A stretch of DNA of 64,000 bases from Rhizobium sp. R711 (GTDB taxonomy: Bacteria; Pseudomonadota; Alphaproteobacteria; Rhizobiales; Rhizobiaceae): the NCBI RefSeq assembly GCF_002211365.1, contig NZ_LOKZ01000035.1, positions 124,001-188,000 of the forward strand. Reading direction: 5' to 3'. The notes beneath the pieces are model-generated. The model was not told the DNA's origin, searched no databases, and saw only the letters and a program-made list of their open reading frames with translations. Made by a program: the position numbers and the translations under genes. Shown here piece after piece: positions 25,477 through 34,636 of the stretch (position 1 is its first letter; the number at the start of each line of letters is the position of its first letter).

Positions 25477-26532
25477 CTAAAGATCTCCGCTTAGGGCCTT
25501 CCGCCCTTCCTTCAAACGCCGCTCGCGGCAAGCATTGATCGCGCGGTCGATGATCAACCCTGGCGCCATTGCGTCCGCAAAGGCCATCTCCACCTCGATC
25601 ACCCGGCATTTCGCTGCAAGTTCCTCGGCCTTGCCATGATGGCCGGCGAGGCGGACGAAATCCTTGGACGTCGTGACAATCTGAAGGCCGTCGCGCTCTG
25701 CGGTTGAGAGGATGTCGTCGATCTCGTCATCGGTCAGATGCTCGTGATCACCAAACGAACGGCGAGCAGCGATTTGCGCGCCGACGGATTCGACCGTGCG
25801 AAAGAATTTCGACGGATCGGCAATGCCCGCAAAGGCCAGCACGTTGCGGCCAGAAAGTTCGGCGCTGTCGCACACTTTCAGCGAGGCTGTGAAATAGGGC
25901 TTGGCCGCGCGCGCGGCGATCCGAACGATGTTGTCGGCGGACTCGCCCCCACCAACCTTCAGGAGCGCCGTGGCGTAGCGCAGCTGCTGGCGAATGGGCG
26001 CGCGCACGGGGCCGCCCGGAACGATATGGCCGTTGCCCAAGCCGCGCGTGGCATCGATGACCAGCAATGCATAGTCAATCGCCAGCCGCGCGCTCTGAAA
26101 TCCGTCGTCCATGATAATGAGATCCGCGCCTTCCTTCACGAGACGCTGAGCCCCTTCAACACGGCGGCGCGAGATCACGGTCAGCGCTTCTCGGGCGAGA
26201 AGCAAAGGCTCGTCGCCGACAGCAAGGGCACGGTGATGAGCCGGATCGACAACCGTTGTGACGTCGAGGGAGCCGCCATAGCCGCGGCTCAGGAAGCCCG
26301 GCTTCAGCCCCTTCGCCTTTGCCGCGCGAGCGATGGTCAGCGCCGTCGGCGTCTTGCCGGCACCCCCGACCGTGAAATTGCCGACACAGATAACAGGCAC
26401 GGGCACCGAGGCGCGCTTGGCGTTGGCCATACGGTAGCCGGCGACACGTCCGTAAAGGAAGGAAATCGGATAGAGCGCCCAGGCACGCCAATCGGCTTTC
26501 GACCACCAGAAGGGTGGCGCTTCGGATACCAT
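25477..26532 (-). CDS. lpxK: Tetraacyldisaccharide 4'-kinase
   Basis: Adds the 4' phosphate to the lipid A disaccharide at the inner membrane. ATG 26532 gives 351 residues. The P-loop-like segment GNFTVGGAGKTPT occurs near residue 50, preceded by a hydrophobic stretch (WALYPISFLYGRVAGY) that associates with the membrane. Later MDDGFQ and GPVRAPI segments fit LpxK. A longer upstream reading adds 28 charged residues outside the family. It is the downstream end of the envelope block. Confidence 0.94.
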   Translation of the reverse strand: MVSEAPPFWWSKADWRAWALYPISFLYGRVAGYRMANAKRASVPVPVICVGNFTVGGAGKTPTALTIARAAKAKGLKPGFLSRGYGGSLDVTTVVDPAHHRALAVGDEPLLLAREALTVISRRRVEGAQRLVKEGADLIIMDDGFQSARLAIDYALLVIDATRGLGNGHIVPGGPVRAPIRQQLRYATALLKVGGGESADNIVRIAARAAKPYFTASLKVCDSAELSGRNVLAFAGIADPSKFFRTVESVGAQIAARRSFGDHEHLTDDEIDDILSTAERDGLQIVTTSKDFVRLAGHHGKAEELAAKCRVIEVEMAFADAMAPGLIIDRAINACRERRLKEGRKALSGDL

Positions 26533-26638
26533 TTTCCCCGTCCCGCCTTTCGGACCCCGAGCATCATGCTGACGGGCTTTGTCCTCGACCGGGCGAAAAG
26601 AAAGGGTAATTTTCACGAAAACGCAAGCCCTTGGTCAA

Positions 26639-27352
26639 TCAGGCAAGCTGGAGGTGGGGCAACAGTCCCTCGAGCTCTGTAATGTCGTTCAGGCAGTAGT
26701 CCGATGCGGCGGCGAGCGATTCCCGCGATCCCGTGCCGGTGAGAACGGCCACGGTGACGCCGACCTTAGCATTGCGGCCCATATGCAGATCGTGGTTGTT
26801 ATCGCCGACCACAGCGACTTCGGAGGGGTCAAGGCCCGTCGCCGCACAGAAGCCAAGCACCATTCCGGGTTCCGGCTTCGTGCCGAAGCCGCTGTCGTAA
26901 CCGGCCACGTAGTCGATGAAGGGCGCAAAGCCAAAACGCTGGGCCGTCTGCTTGATCGAGCGCTCGTTGTCGCTCGAGGCAACGCCGAGACGAAAGCCGC
27001 GGCCATGCAGGCGACCAAAAAAAGCGGAAAGATCGGTGACCGCAACGGAAAACTCGGCGGCGTGCGAAAAGAGATCGTCCAGCTTGGTCGCCAGCTCGAT
27101 CACGTCAAGCTTCGAGCCGGCCGCGATCAGCCCTTCCGAAATCTGGCGGGTGTTGCCGGCCGCAAGCAAACTGTCGGGAACGATATGGCCGGTGACCGGA
27201 TCCATGCCGCAAGCCAGAAGCAGCCGGTTCGCAAGTTCGGGATCACCTGCCGACGCGATGCGCGCCAGTTCGCGGTTCACCGGCAGCCAGCTCTCGTCAT
27301 AGTCGAGAAGCGTCCCGTCCTTGTCGAAGAGTATCCCCTTGATCGCCTTCAT
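26639..27352 (-). CDS. HAD hydrolase, phosphoglycolate-phosphatase like
   Basis: A 237-residue HAD-superfamily phosphatase: DxD motif in LFDKDGTLLDYDESW (residues 9-13), Ser in VASSDN, Lys in KPEPGM and the acidic pair in VVGDNNHDL. The cap is of the helical C1 type. It resembles Gph. It lies between waaA and lpxK, 14 bases after waaA, so it may act on a phosphorylated intermediate of envelope synthesis, but that is inference. Confidence 0.85.
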   Translation of the reverse strand: MKAIKGILFDKDGTLLDYDESWLPVNRELARIASAGDPELANRLLLACGMDPVTGHIVPDSLLAAGNTRQISEGLIAAGSKLDVIELATKLDDLFSHAAEFSVAVTDLSAFFGRLHGRGFRLGVASSDNERSIKQTAQRFGFAPFIDYVAGYDSGFGTKPEPGMVLGFCAATGLDPSEVAVVGDNNHDLHMGRNAKVGVTVAVLTGTGSRESLAAASDYCLNDITELEGLLPHLQLA

Positions 27353-27366
27353 ATCCGCCCTGCTCC

Positions 27367-28686
27367 TCAGCGCTGCACCGCCGCCTTCGGCAGCAGCCTG
27401 GCCTTCACCGTCAGCGGATTGATGTAGGGCTCCAAACCCTTCACCGTCGCCGTCAACGCGCCACGCATTTCTTGCACGGCGCTGATCCCGGCCTCGATCA
27501 TGGTGCGGCGTGCGCTGTCGTTGGTGAGCAAATAGTGGACGCCCTTGGCGAGCATCTCAGTATCGCGGACCATGCGCGCGCTGCCTCGCCGTGCCAGCTT
27601 CTGATAGGCTTCCCGGAAATTCTGCACATTGCTGCCCGACAGGACCGCGCAACCCAGCATCGCCGGCTCCAGCGGATTTTGCCCGCCTTCGGCAAACAGC
27701 GAGCGACCCACAAAGGCGACCTCGGTCAGGCGCAGGTAGAGGCCCATCTCGCCGATCGTATCTCCAAGGAAGACATCGACATCGGGGGTGAGCGCATCGC
27801 CACGCGTGCGGCGGGCCACTTTGAGCCCCTGATTGACAAGCTCGGCTTCAATTTCGTCGGAGCGTTCGGGATGGCGGGGCACGATGATCGTCAACTGCCC
27901 GTTTCGTTCCTTCAGCGCCCGATGGACGATGCCCGCGGCCTTCTCCTCGCCGTCGAAGGTGGAGATTGCCGCCCAGGTCTTGCGGCCACCGAGTTGCTGC
28001 TTGTATTCGGCGAATACCGCGGCGTCATAGGGCGGAGCGTCGGTATCGACCTTGAGGTTGCCCGACATCATGACGTGGCGTGCGCCGAGATCGCGGAAAC
28101 GCTCTGCGTCGACATCCGACTGCGCGATGACGAGCGCAAGGTTTTCAAACAGAGCCTCGGCAAGTGCCGGACGCCGGCTCCATCGCTCGAAGGAGCGGTC
28201 CGACATACGTGCGTTGACAAGGATCTGCGGGATGCGGCGGCGACCGAGTTCCATCAGCGTCGCAGGCCAGATTTCGGATTCGGCAATCAGCGCGCAGTCC
28301 GGCTGCCAGTATTCGAGGAAGCGGCTGACGGCTGGCTTCAGGTCGAGCGGCACATACTGGTGGATCGCCTCGTTGCCGATACGCTCAGCAGCCAGTTTGG
28401 CGGACGTGATCGTTCCTGTTGTCAGAATGACATGGACGTCGCGCCGGCGAATTTCGCGGATCAGCGGAATGACGGCGTTCGTTTCGCCGACGCTTGCGGC
28501 GTGAAACCAGACCAGTGGTCCGGCCGGGCGATCAGCGCTGGCATAGCCTGAGCGCTCCAAACGGCGCGCGCGGTCTTCCTTGCCCTTGGCCGCCCGATAG
28601 GCGAGATAGCCGCCGACAAAAGGGGTCAGCAACGTTCCCGTTGCCTGGTAGGCGCCCAGCGCAAACCGCGCCATGCGACCACTCAT
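27367..28686 (-). CDS. waaA: 3-deoxy-D-manno-octulosonic acid transferase
   Basis: Transfers Kdo from CMP-Kdo to lipid IVA, a GT30 enzyme at the inner membrane. The 439-residue protein starts with a hydrophobic anchor, then shows WFHAASVGETNAVIPL (about 61-76) with the catalytic glutamate, the ALIAESEIWP segment and the FVGRSLFAEGGQNPLEPA C-terminal donor-binding signature. It is cotranscribed with the HAD gene and lpxK and is the transfer step that follows LpxK. Confidence 0.95.
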   Translation of the reverse strand: MSGRMARFALGAYQATGTLLTPFVGGYLAYRAAKGKEDRARRLERSGYASADRPAGPLVWFHAASVGETNAVIPLIREIRRRDVHVILTTGTITSAKLAAERIGNEAIHQYVPLDLKPAVSRFLEYWQPDCALIAESEIWPATLMELGRRRIPQILVNARMSDRSFERWSRRPALAEALFENLALVIAQSDVDAERFRDLGARHVMMSGNLKVDTDAPPYDAAVFAEYKQQLGGRKTWAAISTFDGEEKAAGIVHRALKERNGQLTIIVPRHPERSDEIEAELVNQGLKVARRTRGDALTPDVDVFLGDTIGEMGLYLRLTEVAFVGRSLFAEGGQNPLEPAMLGCAVLSGSNVQNFREAYQKLARRGSARMVRDTEMLAKGVHYLLTNDSARRTMIEAGISAVQEMRGALTATVKGLEPYINPLTVKARLLPKAAVQR

Positions 28687-28834
28687 CTGCCAATTCTCCG
28701 ATCACAAACGATCGACATCAACCCGTTCCCAATTCCCAATTATTGTTGCGGCCTGCAATGACCGATCAGTTTGTCCAGAATGCGTCCGGCAGTCGGTCGG
28801 TTCGCGGCTCCGATGAACCGCGACCGCGGGAGGG

Positions 28835-29080
28835 TTACTGCGCGGACTTGCTTTCCGGGTCCAGCAGACGGTGCATGTGGACGATGAAATAGCGCATATG
28901 CGCATTATCCACAGTCGACTGCGCCTTTGCCTTCCAAGCCGTCAGTGCAGTGGCATAATCCGGAAAAATGCCGACGATATCGAGGTCCTTGAGGTCCCTG
29001 AACTGAACATCGTCCAAGCTTTCCAGTTCGCCGCCAAATACGAGATGCAAGAGCTGCTTTTTGTCGCTGGATTCCGTCAT
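28835..29080 (-). CDS. DUF4170 protein
   Basis: An 81-residue soluble protein of unknown function. The body, LLHLVFGGELESL followed by DLDIVGIFPDYATALTAWKAKAQ, matches DUF4170, a family of alphaproteobacteria usually next to waaA as here. ATG 29080 follows an AG-rich stretch; a 28-residue longer reading adds a basic segment outside the family and would overlap the start region of the cysQ-like gene. Confidence 0.88.
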   Translation of the reverse strand: MTESSDKKQLLHLVFGGELESLDDVQFRDLKDLDIVGIFPDYATALTAWKAKAQSTVDNAHMRYFIVHMHRLLDPESKSAQ

Positions 29081-29141
29081 TTTCTTCTCTTTCTGCTCTG
29101 TTCTCCTCCGCCGCTTCATCTGAGGGATTTTGACGAAAACG

Positions 29142-29960
29142 TCAACTGCCTCGTCGTTCGCCAATCCCGGTTAGTAGATCGGAGAGTCGCGGCGCGGCGG
29201 CTGCGCAAAGTTCGTCGTGGCTGACCTTAATGCGGTTATAGAGCGGCGTGTCACCCTGGAGATCGACAAGCCGCCCGCCGGCGCGCTCCAGTATCAAATC
29301 GGCGGCGGCGAGATCCCAATCGTGCGAATTGTGCTTGATGAAGGTGCCGTCGATCTGCCCGTCGGCAACCATCGCAATGCGGTAGGCAAGGGACGGCACG
29401 TGCCTGACGCGCTCAATGCGATGCTTGAGCGCTTCCGGAAATGCCTTGAGCACGTCCTCGGCGATCGCAAAGCGTCCCGGTGCATCAAGCGGTGTCGTCG
29501 ATACGGTTATCGGTTGGCCGTTCTTCAAGGCCACGCCGCCTTCGACAGCCTCGTAAAGTTCCTCCAAGGCAGGAGCGTAGAGAACCCCGGCGACAGGCCG
29601 CCCATGGCGGACGACCGCAACACTGACGCACCACAATTCCAGCCCCGCCAGGAATGCTCGCGTGCCATCGATCGGGTCGATGATGAACAGCGTGTCTCGT
29701 GAAAGCCGATCGCCGTCGTCTTCGGTCTCTTCGGAGAGCCAGCCATAATCCGGCCGGGCGGCACGCAGGATAGATTCAAGCTTCTGGTTGGCTGCGAAAT
29801 CGGCGGCGCTGACGGGCGATCGTCCCTCGTTCTTCCACCAGACCTCAGGCGACTGGTTGAAATAACCGAGTGCAACATCGCCGGCTTGCCTGGCAGCATC
29901 CGCGATCAGTTCCAGATCGCTCCGCCAGAGGGCTGTGTCCACGTCGGTCATTTTCGGCAA
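29142..29960 (-). CDS. cysQ: Inositol monophosphatase family, CysQ-like 3'(2'),5'-bisphosphate nucleotidase
   Basis: A 272-residue Mg2+-dependent phosphatase. Metal ligands are visible as WLSEETEDD (Glu77-Glu78) and DPIDGTRAFLAG (Asp95, Asp98), with HDWDLAAADLIL in the C-terminal half. CysQ hydrolyses 3'-phosphoadenosine 5'-phosphate; inositol phosphatase activity cannot be excluded, so the symbol is tentative. It starts nine bases after pmbA and is part of the same operon. Confidence 0.82.
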   Translation of the reverse strand: MPKMTDVDTALWRSDLELIADAARQAGDVALGYFNQSPEVWWKNEGRSPVSAADFAANQKLESILRAARPDYGWLSEETEDDGDRLSRDTLFIIDPIDGTRAFLAGLELWCVSVAVVRHGRPVAGVLYAPALEELYEAVEGGVALKNGQPITVSTTPLDAPGRFAIAEDVLKAFPEALKHRIERVRHVPSLAYRIAMVADGQIDGTFIKHNSHDWDLAAADLILERAGGRLVDLQGDTPLYNRIKVSHDELCAAAAPRLSDLLTGIGERRGS

Positions 29961-29969
29961 TCCAATCTA

Positions 29970-31316
29970 TCAGCGCCCGGCGAGCGTCATTCCTTCGATC
30001 GCAAGCGTCGGAGCGGCGACACCGAACTTGCGGTCGATGTCGTTTGCAGGCGTGACCCGCATGAACATGTCCTTGAGGTTCGAAGCGATCGTCACTTCGG
30101 AGACGGCAAACGTCAGTTCGCCATTCTCGATCCAGAAGCCGGTCGCACCGCGGCTGTATTCGCCGGTGATCATGTTGACACCCTGGCCTATCAGCTCGGT
30201 CACGTAGAAACCGTTGCCGACGCTGCGGATCAGATCCTCCGGCGAGATATCGCCCGGCTCCAGCGCGAGGTTCGTCGCGGCCGGCGTCACCGAATTGCCG
30301 CCGCGCACGCCGCGGCCGTTGGTTTCCATGCCGATCTCGCGGGCCGTCGAGGTGGAGAGGAACCAATGCTTGAGGATACCGTCCTCGATCATCAGCAATC
30401 GCTCACCGGATATGCCCTCGCCATCGAAGGGGCGCGACGACGGACCGCGGACGATCAGCGGATCGTCCGAGATCGAAAGCCCCGATTTCAAGACCTGCTG
30501 ACCCATCTTGTCGCGCAGAAAGCTCGTCTTGCGCGCAACCGAGGCGCCGTTGATGGCCCCGGCAATGTGGCCGACGAAGCCGCGAGCAACGCGAGGATCA
30601 AAAACAACGGTGATGTCCTTGCCCGTATCCACCTGACGCGGATTGATGCGCTTGACCGTGCGTTCGCCTGCCCTGCGGCCGATCTCCGCGGCATCATCAA
30701 GCTCGCCGAAATAGAGGCGGCTGTCGAAGTCGTAGTCGCGCTCCATGGCCGTGCCTTCGCCGGCGATGACGCTGACGGATCGGCCGAAGCGCGAGGCCAT
30801 GTAGCTGCCTTCGAAACCGTGTGAGGTCACAAGCACAAGGCCACCCCTGCCGGCCGAAGCCCCGGCACCCGACGAATTGCTCACGCCCTTGACCGCAAGG
30901 GCCGCGGCTTCCGCCTCTAGTGCGGCTTCGCGAAGCTGGTCGGAGGTAACCTCGGTCGTATCGAGAAGCTCAAGGTCCGGATAGGACTTCGCAAGCCGGT
31001 CCTCGTCCGCCAGGCAGGCGAACGGATCTTCCGGCGACACCCTTGCCATCGCCACAGCCCGCTCGGCCAGAGCCGAAAGATCGAAGCCTGGATTTGCGGA
31101 GACGCTGGCAACGCGCTTGCCGATGAAGACGCGCAGCGAGAAATCATCGCTTTCCGAGGATTCCGTGCCCTCGACCTTGCCGAGGCGCACGCTGACCGAT
31201 TGCGAGCGCGAGCGCACGACCACAGCGTCCGCGGCGTCGGCACCAGCCTTCTTTGCCAGGTCGATCAGTTGGCTTGCGCGGGAAAGAAGCGTCGAGGAGT
31301 CGATTTCTGAGGACAT
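29970..31316 (-). CDS. pmbA: TldE/PmbA-family metalloprotease-related protein
   Basis: The 448-residue protein belongs to the TldD/PmbA family; E. coli TldD-TldE is a heterodimer that processes microcins and degrades CcdA. The family's C-terminal barrel shows LYFGELDDAAEIGRRAGERTV and the GRGVRGGNSVTP turn. The zinc motif HExxxH of TldD is absent, which fits the TldE/PmbA partner. No tldD is seen here. It is the first gene of the minus-strand envelope block and divergent from kefB. Confidence 0.9.
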   Translation of the reverse strand: MSSEIDSSTLLSRASQLIDLAKKAGADAADAVVVRSRSQSVSVRLGKVEGTESSESDDFSLRVFIGKRVASVSANPGFDLSALAERAVAMARVSPEDPFACLADEDRLAKSYPDLELLDTTEVTSDQLREAALEAEAAALAVKGVSNSSGAGASAGRGGLVLVTSHGFEGSYMASRFGRSVSVIAGEGTAMERDYDFDSRLYFGELDDAAEIGRRAGERTVKRINPRQVDTGKDITVVFDPRVARGFVGHIAGAINGASVARKTSFLRDKMGQQVLKSGLSISDDPLIVRGPSSRPFDGEGISGERLLMIEDGILKHWFLSTSTAREIGMETNGRGVRGGNSVTPAATNLALEPGDISPEDLIRSVGNGFYVTELIGQGVNMITGEYSRGATGFWIENGELTFAVSEVTIASNLKDMFMRVTPANDIDRKFGVAAPTLAIEGMTLAGR

Positions 31317-31434
31317 GATTTGGCCTTTCCTTCGCGTTCCATTTATTGTGCGCTACGAAAAGCATCAAGGCCGCGTGCGCCGATTCTTTTGCCGGCCGCT
31401 TGCATGCCTCCGCGCATTGAAAGAAACTCGCCTG

Positions 31435-33243
31435 ATGTCAGAGCCCAACACTCTTTTCACCGAGACGATCCTGCTGCTCGGTGGCGCCGTGGTTTCGGCG
31501 CCGATTTTCAAGCGCCTTGGGCTCGGAACGGTGCTCGGCTATCTGGCCGCCGGCGTCGTCATCGGCCCGATCTTTCACGGATTGACGGATGGCGAGCAGA
31601 TCCTGGACGTTGCCGAACTCGGCGTCGTCTTCCTCCTCTTCATCATCGGTCTTGAGCTGAAGCCTTCGCGTCTCTGGCAGATGCGGCGCGACATTTTCGG
31701 GCTCGGAACCGCGCAGGTGGTGGCGACCGGTCTTGTGCTCACACTACTGACCTATCTTTCCGGGGTTCTGGACTGGCGCGGCAGCATCGTCGCGGGTTTC
31801 GGGCTTTCCCTCTCCTCCACCGCATTTGCGATGCAGATCCTCGAGGACGAAGGCGATGTGAACACTCGCTACGGACAGCGCTCCTTCTCGATGCTGCTGT
31901 TCCAGGATCTTGCGATCGTACCGCTGCTGGCCCTCATCAGCATTCTCGACGGCGGCAAAGGCAGCGGCACGCCGCTGCTGGACTTCGCGGTCGCCATTGC
32001 GGCTGTCGCCGCGATGATCGTCATGGGGCGCTATCTGCTCACGCCGCTCTTTCAGATCATCGCCCGCACCGGGGCCCGCGAGGCGATGATTGCCGCCGCC
32101 CTCTTCGTGGTAATGGGGTCGGCGAGCCTCATGCAGCTTGCCGGACTGTCGATGGCGATGGGTGCCTTCCTTTCCGGCGTGATGCTTGCCGAGTCTTCCT
32201 ATCGCCACGAACTGGAAGCCGATATCGAGCCCTTCCGTGGCGTCCTGCTAGCTATCTTCTTCATCGCGGTCGGCCTTTCGATCGAGCTGGAAGTGCTCAG
32301 AGACAACGCTCTTTTCATCATCGTTGCCGTGCCCGTCATCATGGCCGCGAAGGCACTGGTGATCTACGCTCTCTGCCGCGCAACGGGATCGCCGCATGAC
32401 GACGCTATCAGGATCGCTTTCCTGCTGCCGCAGGGCGGCGAGTTCGGCTTCGTCCTGTTTACCGCCGCCGGCATTGCCGGACTGATGCCGACAAGCACCG
32501 CCTCGCTGCTGATCGCGATCGTCACCCTGTCGATGGCGCTGACCCCGATCGGAACGATGCTGGCCAAGCGTCTTCTCTCCGGCAAAGAGGAGGAACAGCT
32601 GGACGAAGATTTCGAAGGCGCCGGCGCGGATGTGCTGATGGTCGGCTTCTCGCGTTTCGGGCAGATTGCCGCCCAGATCCTGCTCGCCGGCGGGCGTGCC
32701 GTGACCGTCATCGACTTTTCGGCCGATCGCATCCGGCAGGCTTCCTCCTTCGGTTTCCGAATCTACTTCGGCGACGGCACCCGCAAGGACGTGCTCAGGG
32801 CCGCCGGCATCGACCGCGCCAAGATCGTCGTCGTCTGCACCCAGAAGCGCGAGATTACCGACAAGATCGTCGAGCTGGTGCAGGCGGACTATCCGGATGC
32901 CAAGCTCTTCGTGCGCTCCTACGACCGCATTCACTCAATCACGCTCCGCAATCTCAACGTCGACTATGAACTGCGCGAGACGCTGGAATCCGGTCTGCTG
33001 TTCGGCCGGCGAACGCTGGAGGCATTGGGTGTCGGCGAGGCGGAGGCCTACGAAATCGGCGAGGATATCCGCAAGCGTGATGAAGCGCGCCTGGTGCTGC
33101 AGGTCACGGAAGGACTGCAGGCCGGCCGCGACATGCTGTTCTCCCAGCCGGTGAAACCGGAGCCACTCATGAAGCCAAAGCGCGCCGCGAGCTTCGACGA
33201 GGACCCGCTGGCTGGCACGGCAGAAGTGACGGCCGACGCTTAG
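31435..33243 (+). CDS. kefB: CPA2 cation:proton antiporter, KefB/KefC type
   Basis: A 602-residue glutathione-type K+ efflux antiporter. The N-terminal part has about twelve membrane helices, with LFQDLAIVPLLAL and the GAFLSGVMLAESSYRHELE segment typical of CPA2. The C-terminal RCK/TrkA-N domain starts near residue 400 with GFSRFGQIAAQ and ends with DFSADRIRQ, the nucleotide-binding turn. ATG 31435 begins the recognisable protein; the longer upstream frame would overlap pmbA. A separate ancillary KefG/KefF gene is not nearby. Confidence 0.92.
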   Translation: MSEPNTLFTETILLLGGAVVSAPIFKRLGLGTVLGYLAAGVVIGPIFHGLTDGEQILDVAELGVVFLLFIIGLELKPSRLWQMRRDIFGLGTAQVVATGLVLTLLTYLSGVLDWRGSIVAGFGLSLSSTAFAMQILEDEGDVNTRYGQRSFSMLLFQDLAIVPLLALISILDGGKGSGTPLLDFAVAIAAVAAMIVMGRYLLTPLFQIIARTGAREAMIAAALFVVMGSASLMQLAGLSMAMGAFLSGVMLAESSYRHELEADIEPFRGVLLAIFFIAVGLSIELEVLRDNALFIIVAVPVIMAAKALVIYALCRATGSPHDDAIRIAFLLPQGGEFGFVLFTAAGIAGLMPTSTASLLIAIVTLSMALTPIGTMLAKRLLSGKEEEQLDEDFEGAGADVLMVGFSRFGQIAAQILLAGGRAVTVIDFSADRIRQASSFGFRIYFGDGTRKDVLRAAGIDRAKIVVVCTQKREITDKIVELVQADYPDAKLFVRSYDRIHSITLRNLNVDYELRETLESGLLFGRRTLEALGVGEAEAYEIGEDIRKRDEARLVLQVTEGLQAGRDMLFSQPVKPEPLMKPKRAASFDEDPLAGTAEVTADA

Positions 33244-33551
33244 CCGATCGCGGAGGCACTAATTAGGTCCCCCAAAACACCGGTCGCCGTCGGAGGCCTG
33301 CTCGGATTAGGAGAACATCTCTTGAAGCAACAAAGAGGCGAGATAACGAGCGATCCCGATGAAGACGTAAGCGAGTAACTCCGCTCTGGCTGAGGCCATC
33401 GCGTCGAGCATCCTACTGGTGATAGTCGCCGCCTCTTTCTCCGCAGGTATTGATCCGCGGCCCGCGATACCCGTTGCGATTGCCATTGATTTGAGGGACT
33501 ATCCGCTCTGGCCCCTGAGGCCCGCGCAGTCTTCGATGTTAGGACAATGCT
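33244..33551 (+). other. 308-base interval between kefB and the small lipoprotein gene
   Basis: No convincing gene is present. It holds a possible 34-codon minus-strand frame (33307-33411) with a hydrophobic middle, and an 18-codon plus-strand frame preceded by AGGAGA. Neither can be trusted. The promoter of the lipoprotein gene probably lies here. Confidence 0.5.
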
Positions 33552-33701
33552 ATGCCTCTATGCTGTCTTCTGGCCGTCGCGGCCATTGCCCTCGTTACCC
33601 TTTCCGGATGTGCAACCACCGGCTCTGGCGCAGGGAATACCACCTACGCAACCCCCGCAGGGATTGGCCCGGTTCGTGGCAGCGGTATTAACGGCTACTA
33701 G
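33552..33701 (+). CDS. Small lipoprotein of 49 residues
   Basis: A very short gene with a clear lipobox. The first 19 residues form a signal peptide (hydrophobic run AVAAIALVTL), then LSGC at 17-20 makes Cys20 the lipidated residue. The mature part is about 30 residues, Gly/Thr/Pro rich. ATG 33552 is preceded by TTAGGAC. Small lipoproteins of this type (entericidin- or RcnA-like in size) anchor in the inner or outer membrane; no function can be named. It ends 15 bases before the patatin gene, which is convergent. Confidence 0.7.
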   Translation: MPLCCLLAVAAIALVTLSGCATTGSGAGNTTYATPAGIGPVRGSGINGY

Positions 33702-33716
33702 TCTTGGGCAAAGCCT

Positions 33717-34613
33717 CTAAGAGGCGATCCGCGCTTCGATCTCCCGATCGAGCGCGTATTTCAGTTCGTCCTTGATGCCGACCGACATGGACAGGACCTG
33801 GCGAGCCTTCAGGAAGTCCATCACGCCGATGCGCCCAACTGGGGGGCGCAGGAAGATGTGCGGTGCCTGCAGGCGCAGCTTCAGGGAAATGGCGGTCTGC
33901 ATCATCAGCTGCCCGGAGCCGAAGATGCTCTCCATCCGGTTCGGAATATGGGTGCCGTCGCCTTCCGGCGCGCCGACGACATCGATGCCGATGACGATAT
34001 CGGCGCGGTCCATCAGGCATTCGTAAGGCACGGGATTGCTGATGCCGCCATCGATCATCACCCGTCCGTGCAGCCGCACCGGCATGAAGACCGCGGGGAT
34101 TGCCGAGGAAGCGGCCAGCGCCGGGAACAACGCACCGTGGCTCGTCAACACTTCGCACTGGCCGTAATAATCGGTGGCCGTCACCGTCGTTGGCACCAGC
34201 AGATCCTCGAAGCGATCCGGAAGATCGGCGGGAAGGAAAGCTTTCAGGATACGCTCGAGATTGAACTGTCCGATGCGCACGCCGTTGGCAACCGCATCGC
34301 GCACCGTCTGCGGGCGCAGGCCCCAGAGGCGACTGACAACGGCAGCCTTGTTGCCGACCGTCATCATGACATGCTCGCGGATGGCTTCGCCGGTCATTCC
34401 AGCCGCCATGCCCGCGCCCATGATGGAGCCGATCGAGGAGCCTGCGATTGCCACGGGACGAATGCCGAGTTCATCCAGCGTTTCTATGACGTGGATGTGA
34501 GACAGGCCACGCGCGCCGCCACCGCCGAAGGCAACCGCAACTGTGGGTGTCGAACGGCCGGAGGCGCCGGTCGAGGCAGGCAACTCGGTTTCGATCTTCT
34601 CTGCCTGCTGCAC
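33717..34613 (-). CDS. Patatin-like phospholipase (RssA family)
   Basis: Predicted serine lipid hydrolase of 298 residues. The oxyanion glycine-rich loop is FGGGGARG (29-36), the nucleophile Ser60 in GSSIG, and the dyad Asp188 in MIDGGISNP. It is close to RssA/YchK. The N-terminal 20 residues are polar, so it is cytoplasmic or membrane attached. The start is GTG 34613. It is the last gene of the rluB-rsmD-patatin operon. Confidence 0.88.
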   Translation of the reverse strand: MQQAEKIETELPASTGASGRSTPTVAVAFGGGGARGLSHIHVIETLDELGIRPVAIAGSSIGSIMGAGMAAGMTGEAIREHVMMTVGNKAAVVSRLWGLRPQTVRDAVANGVRIGQFNLERILKAFLPADLPDRFEDLLVPTTVTATDYYGQCEVLTSHGALFPALAASSAIPAVFMPVRLHGRVMIDGGISNPVPYECLMDRADIVIGIDVVGAPEGDGTHIPNRMESIFGSGQLMMQTAISLKLRLQAPHIFLRPPVGRIGVMDFLKARQVLSMSVGIKDELKYALDREIEARIAS

Positions 34614-34636
34614 CGCTGCCCCCGATTTCCGCCGCC

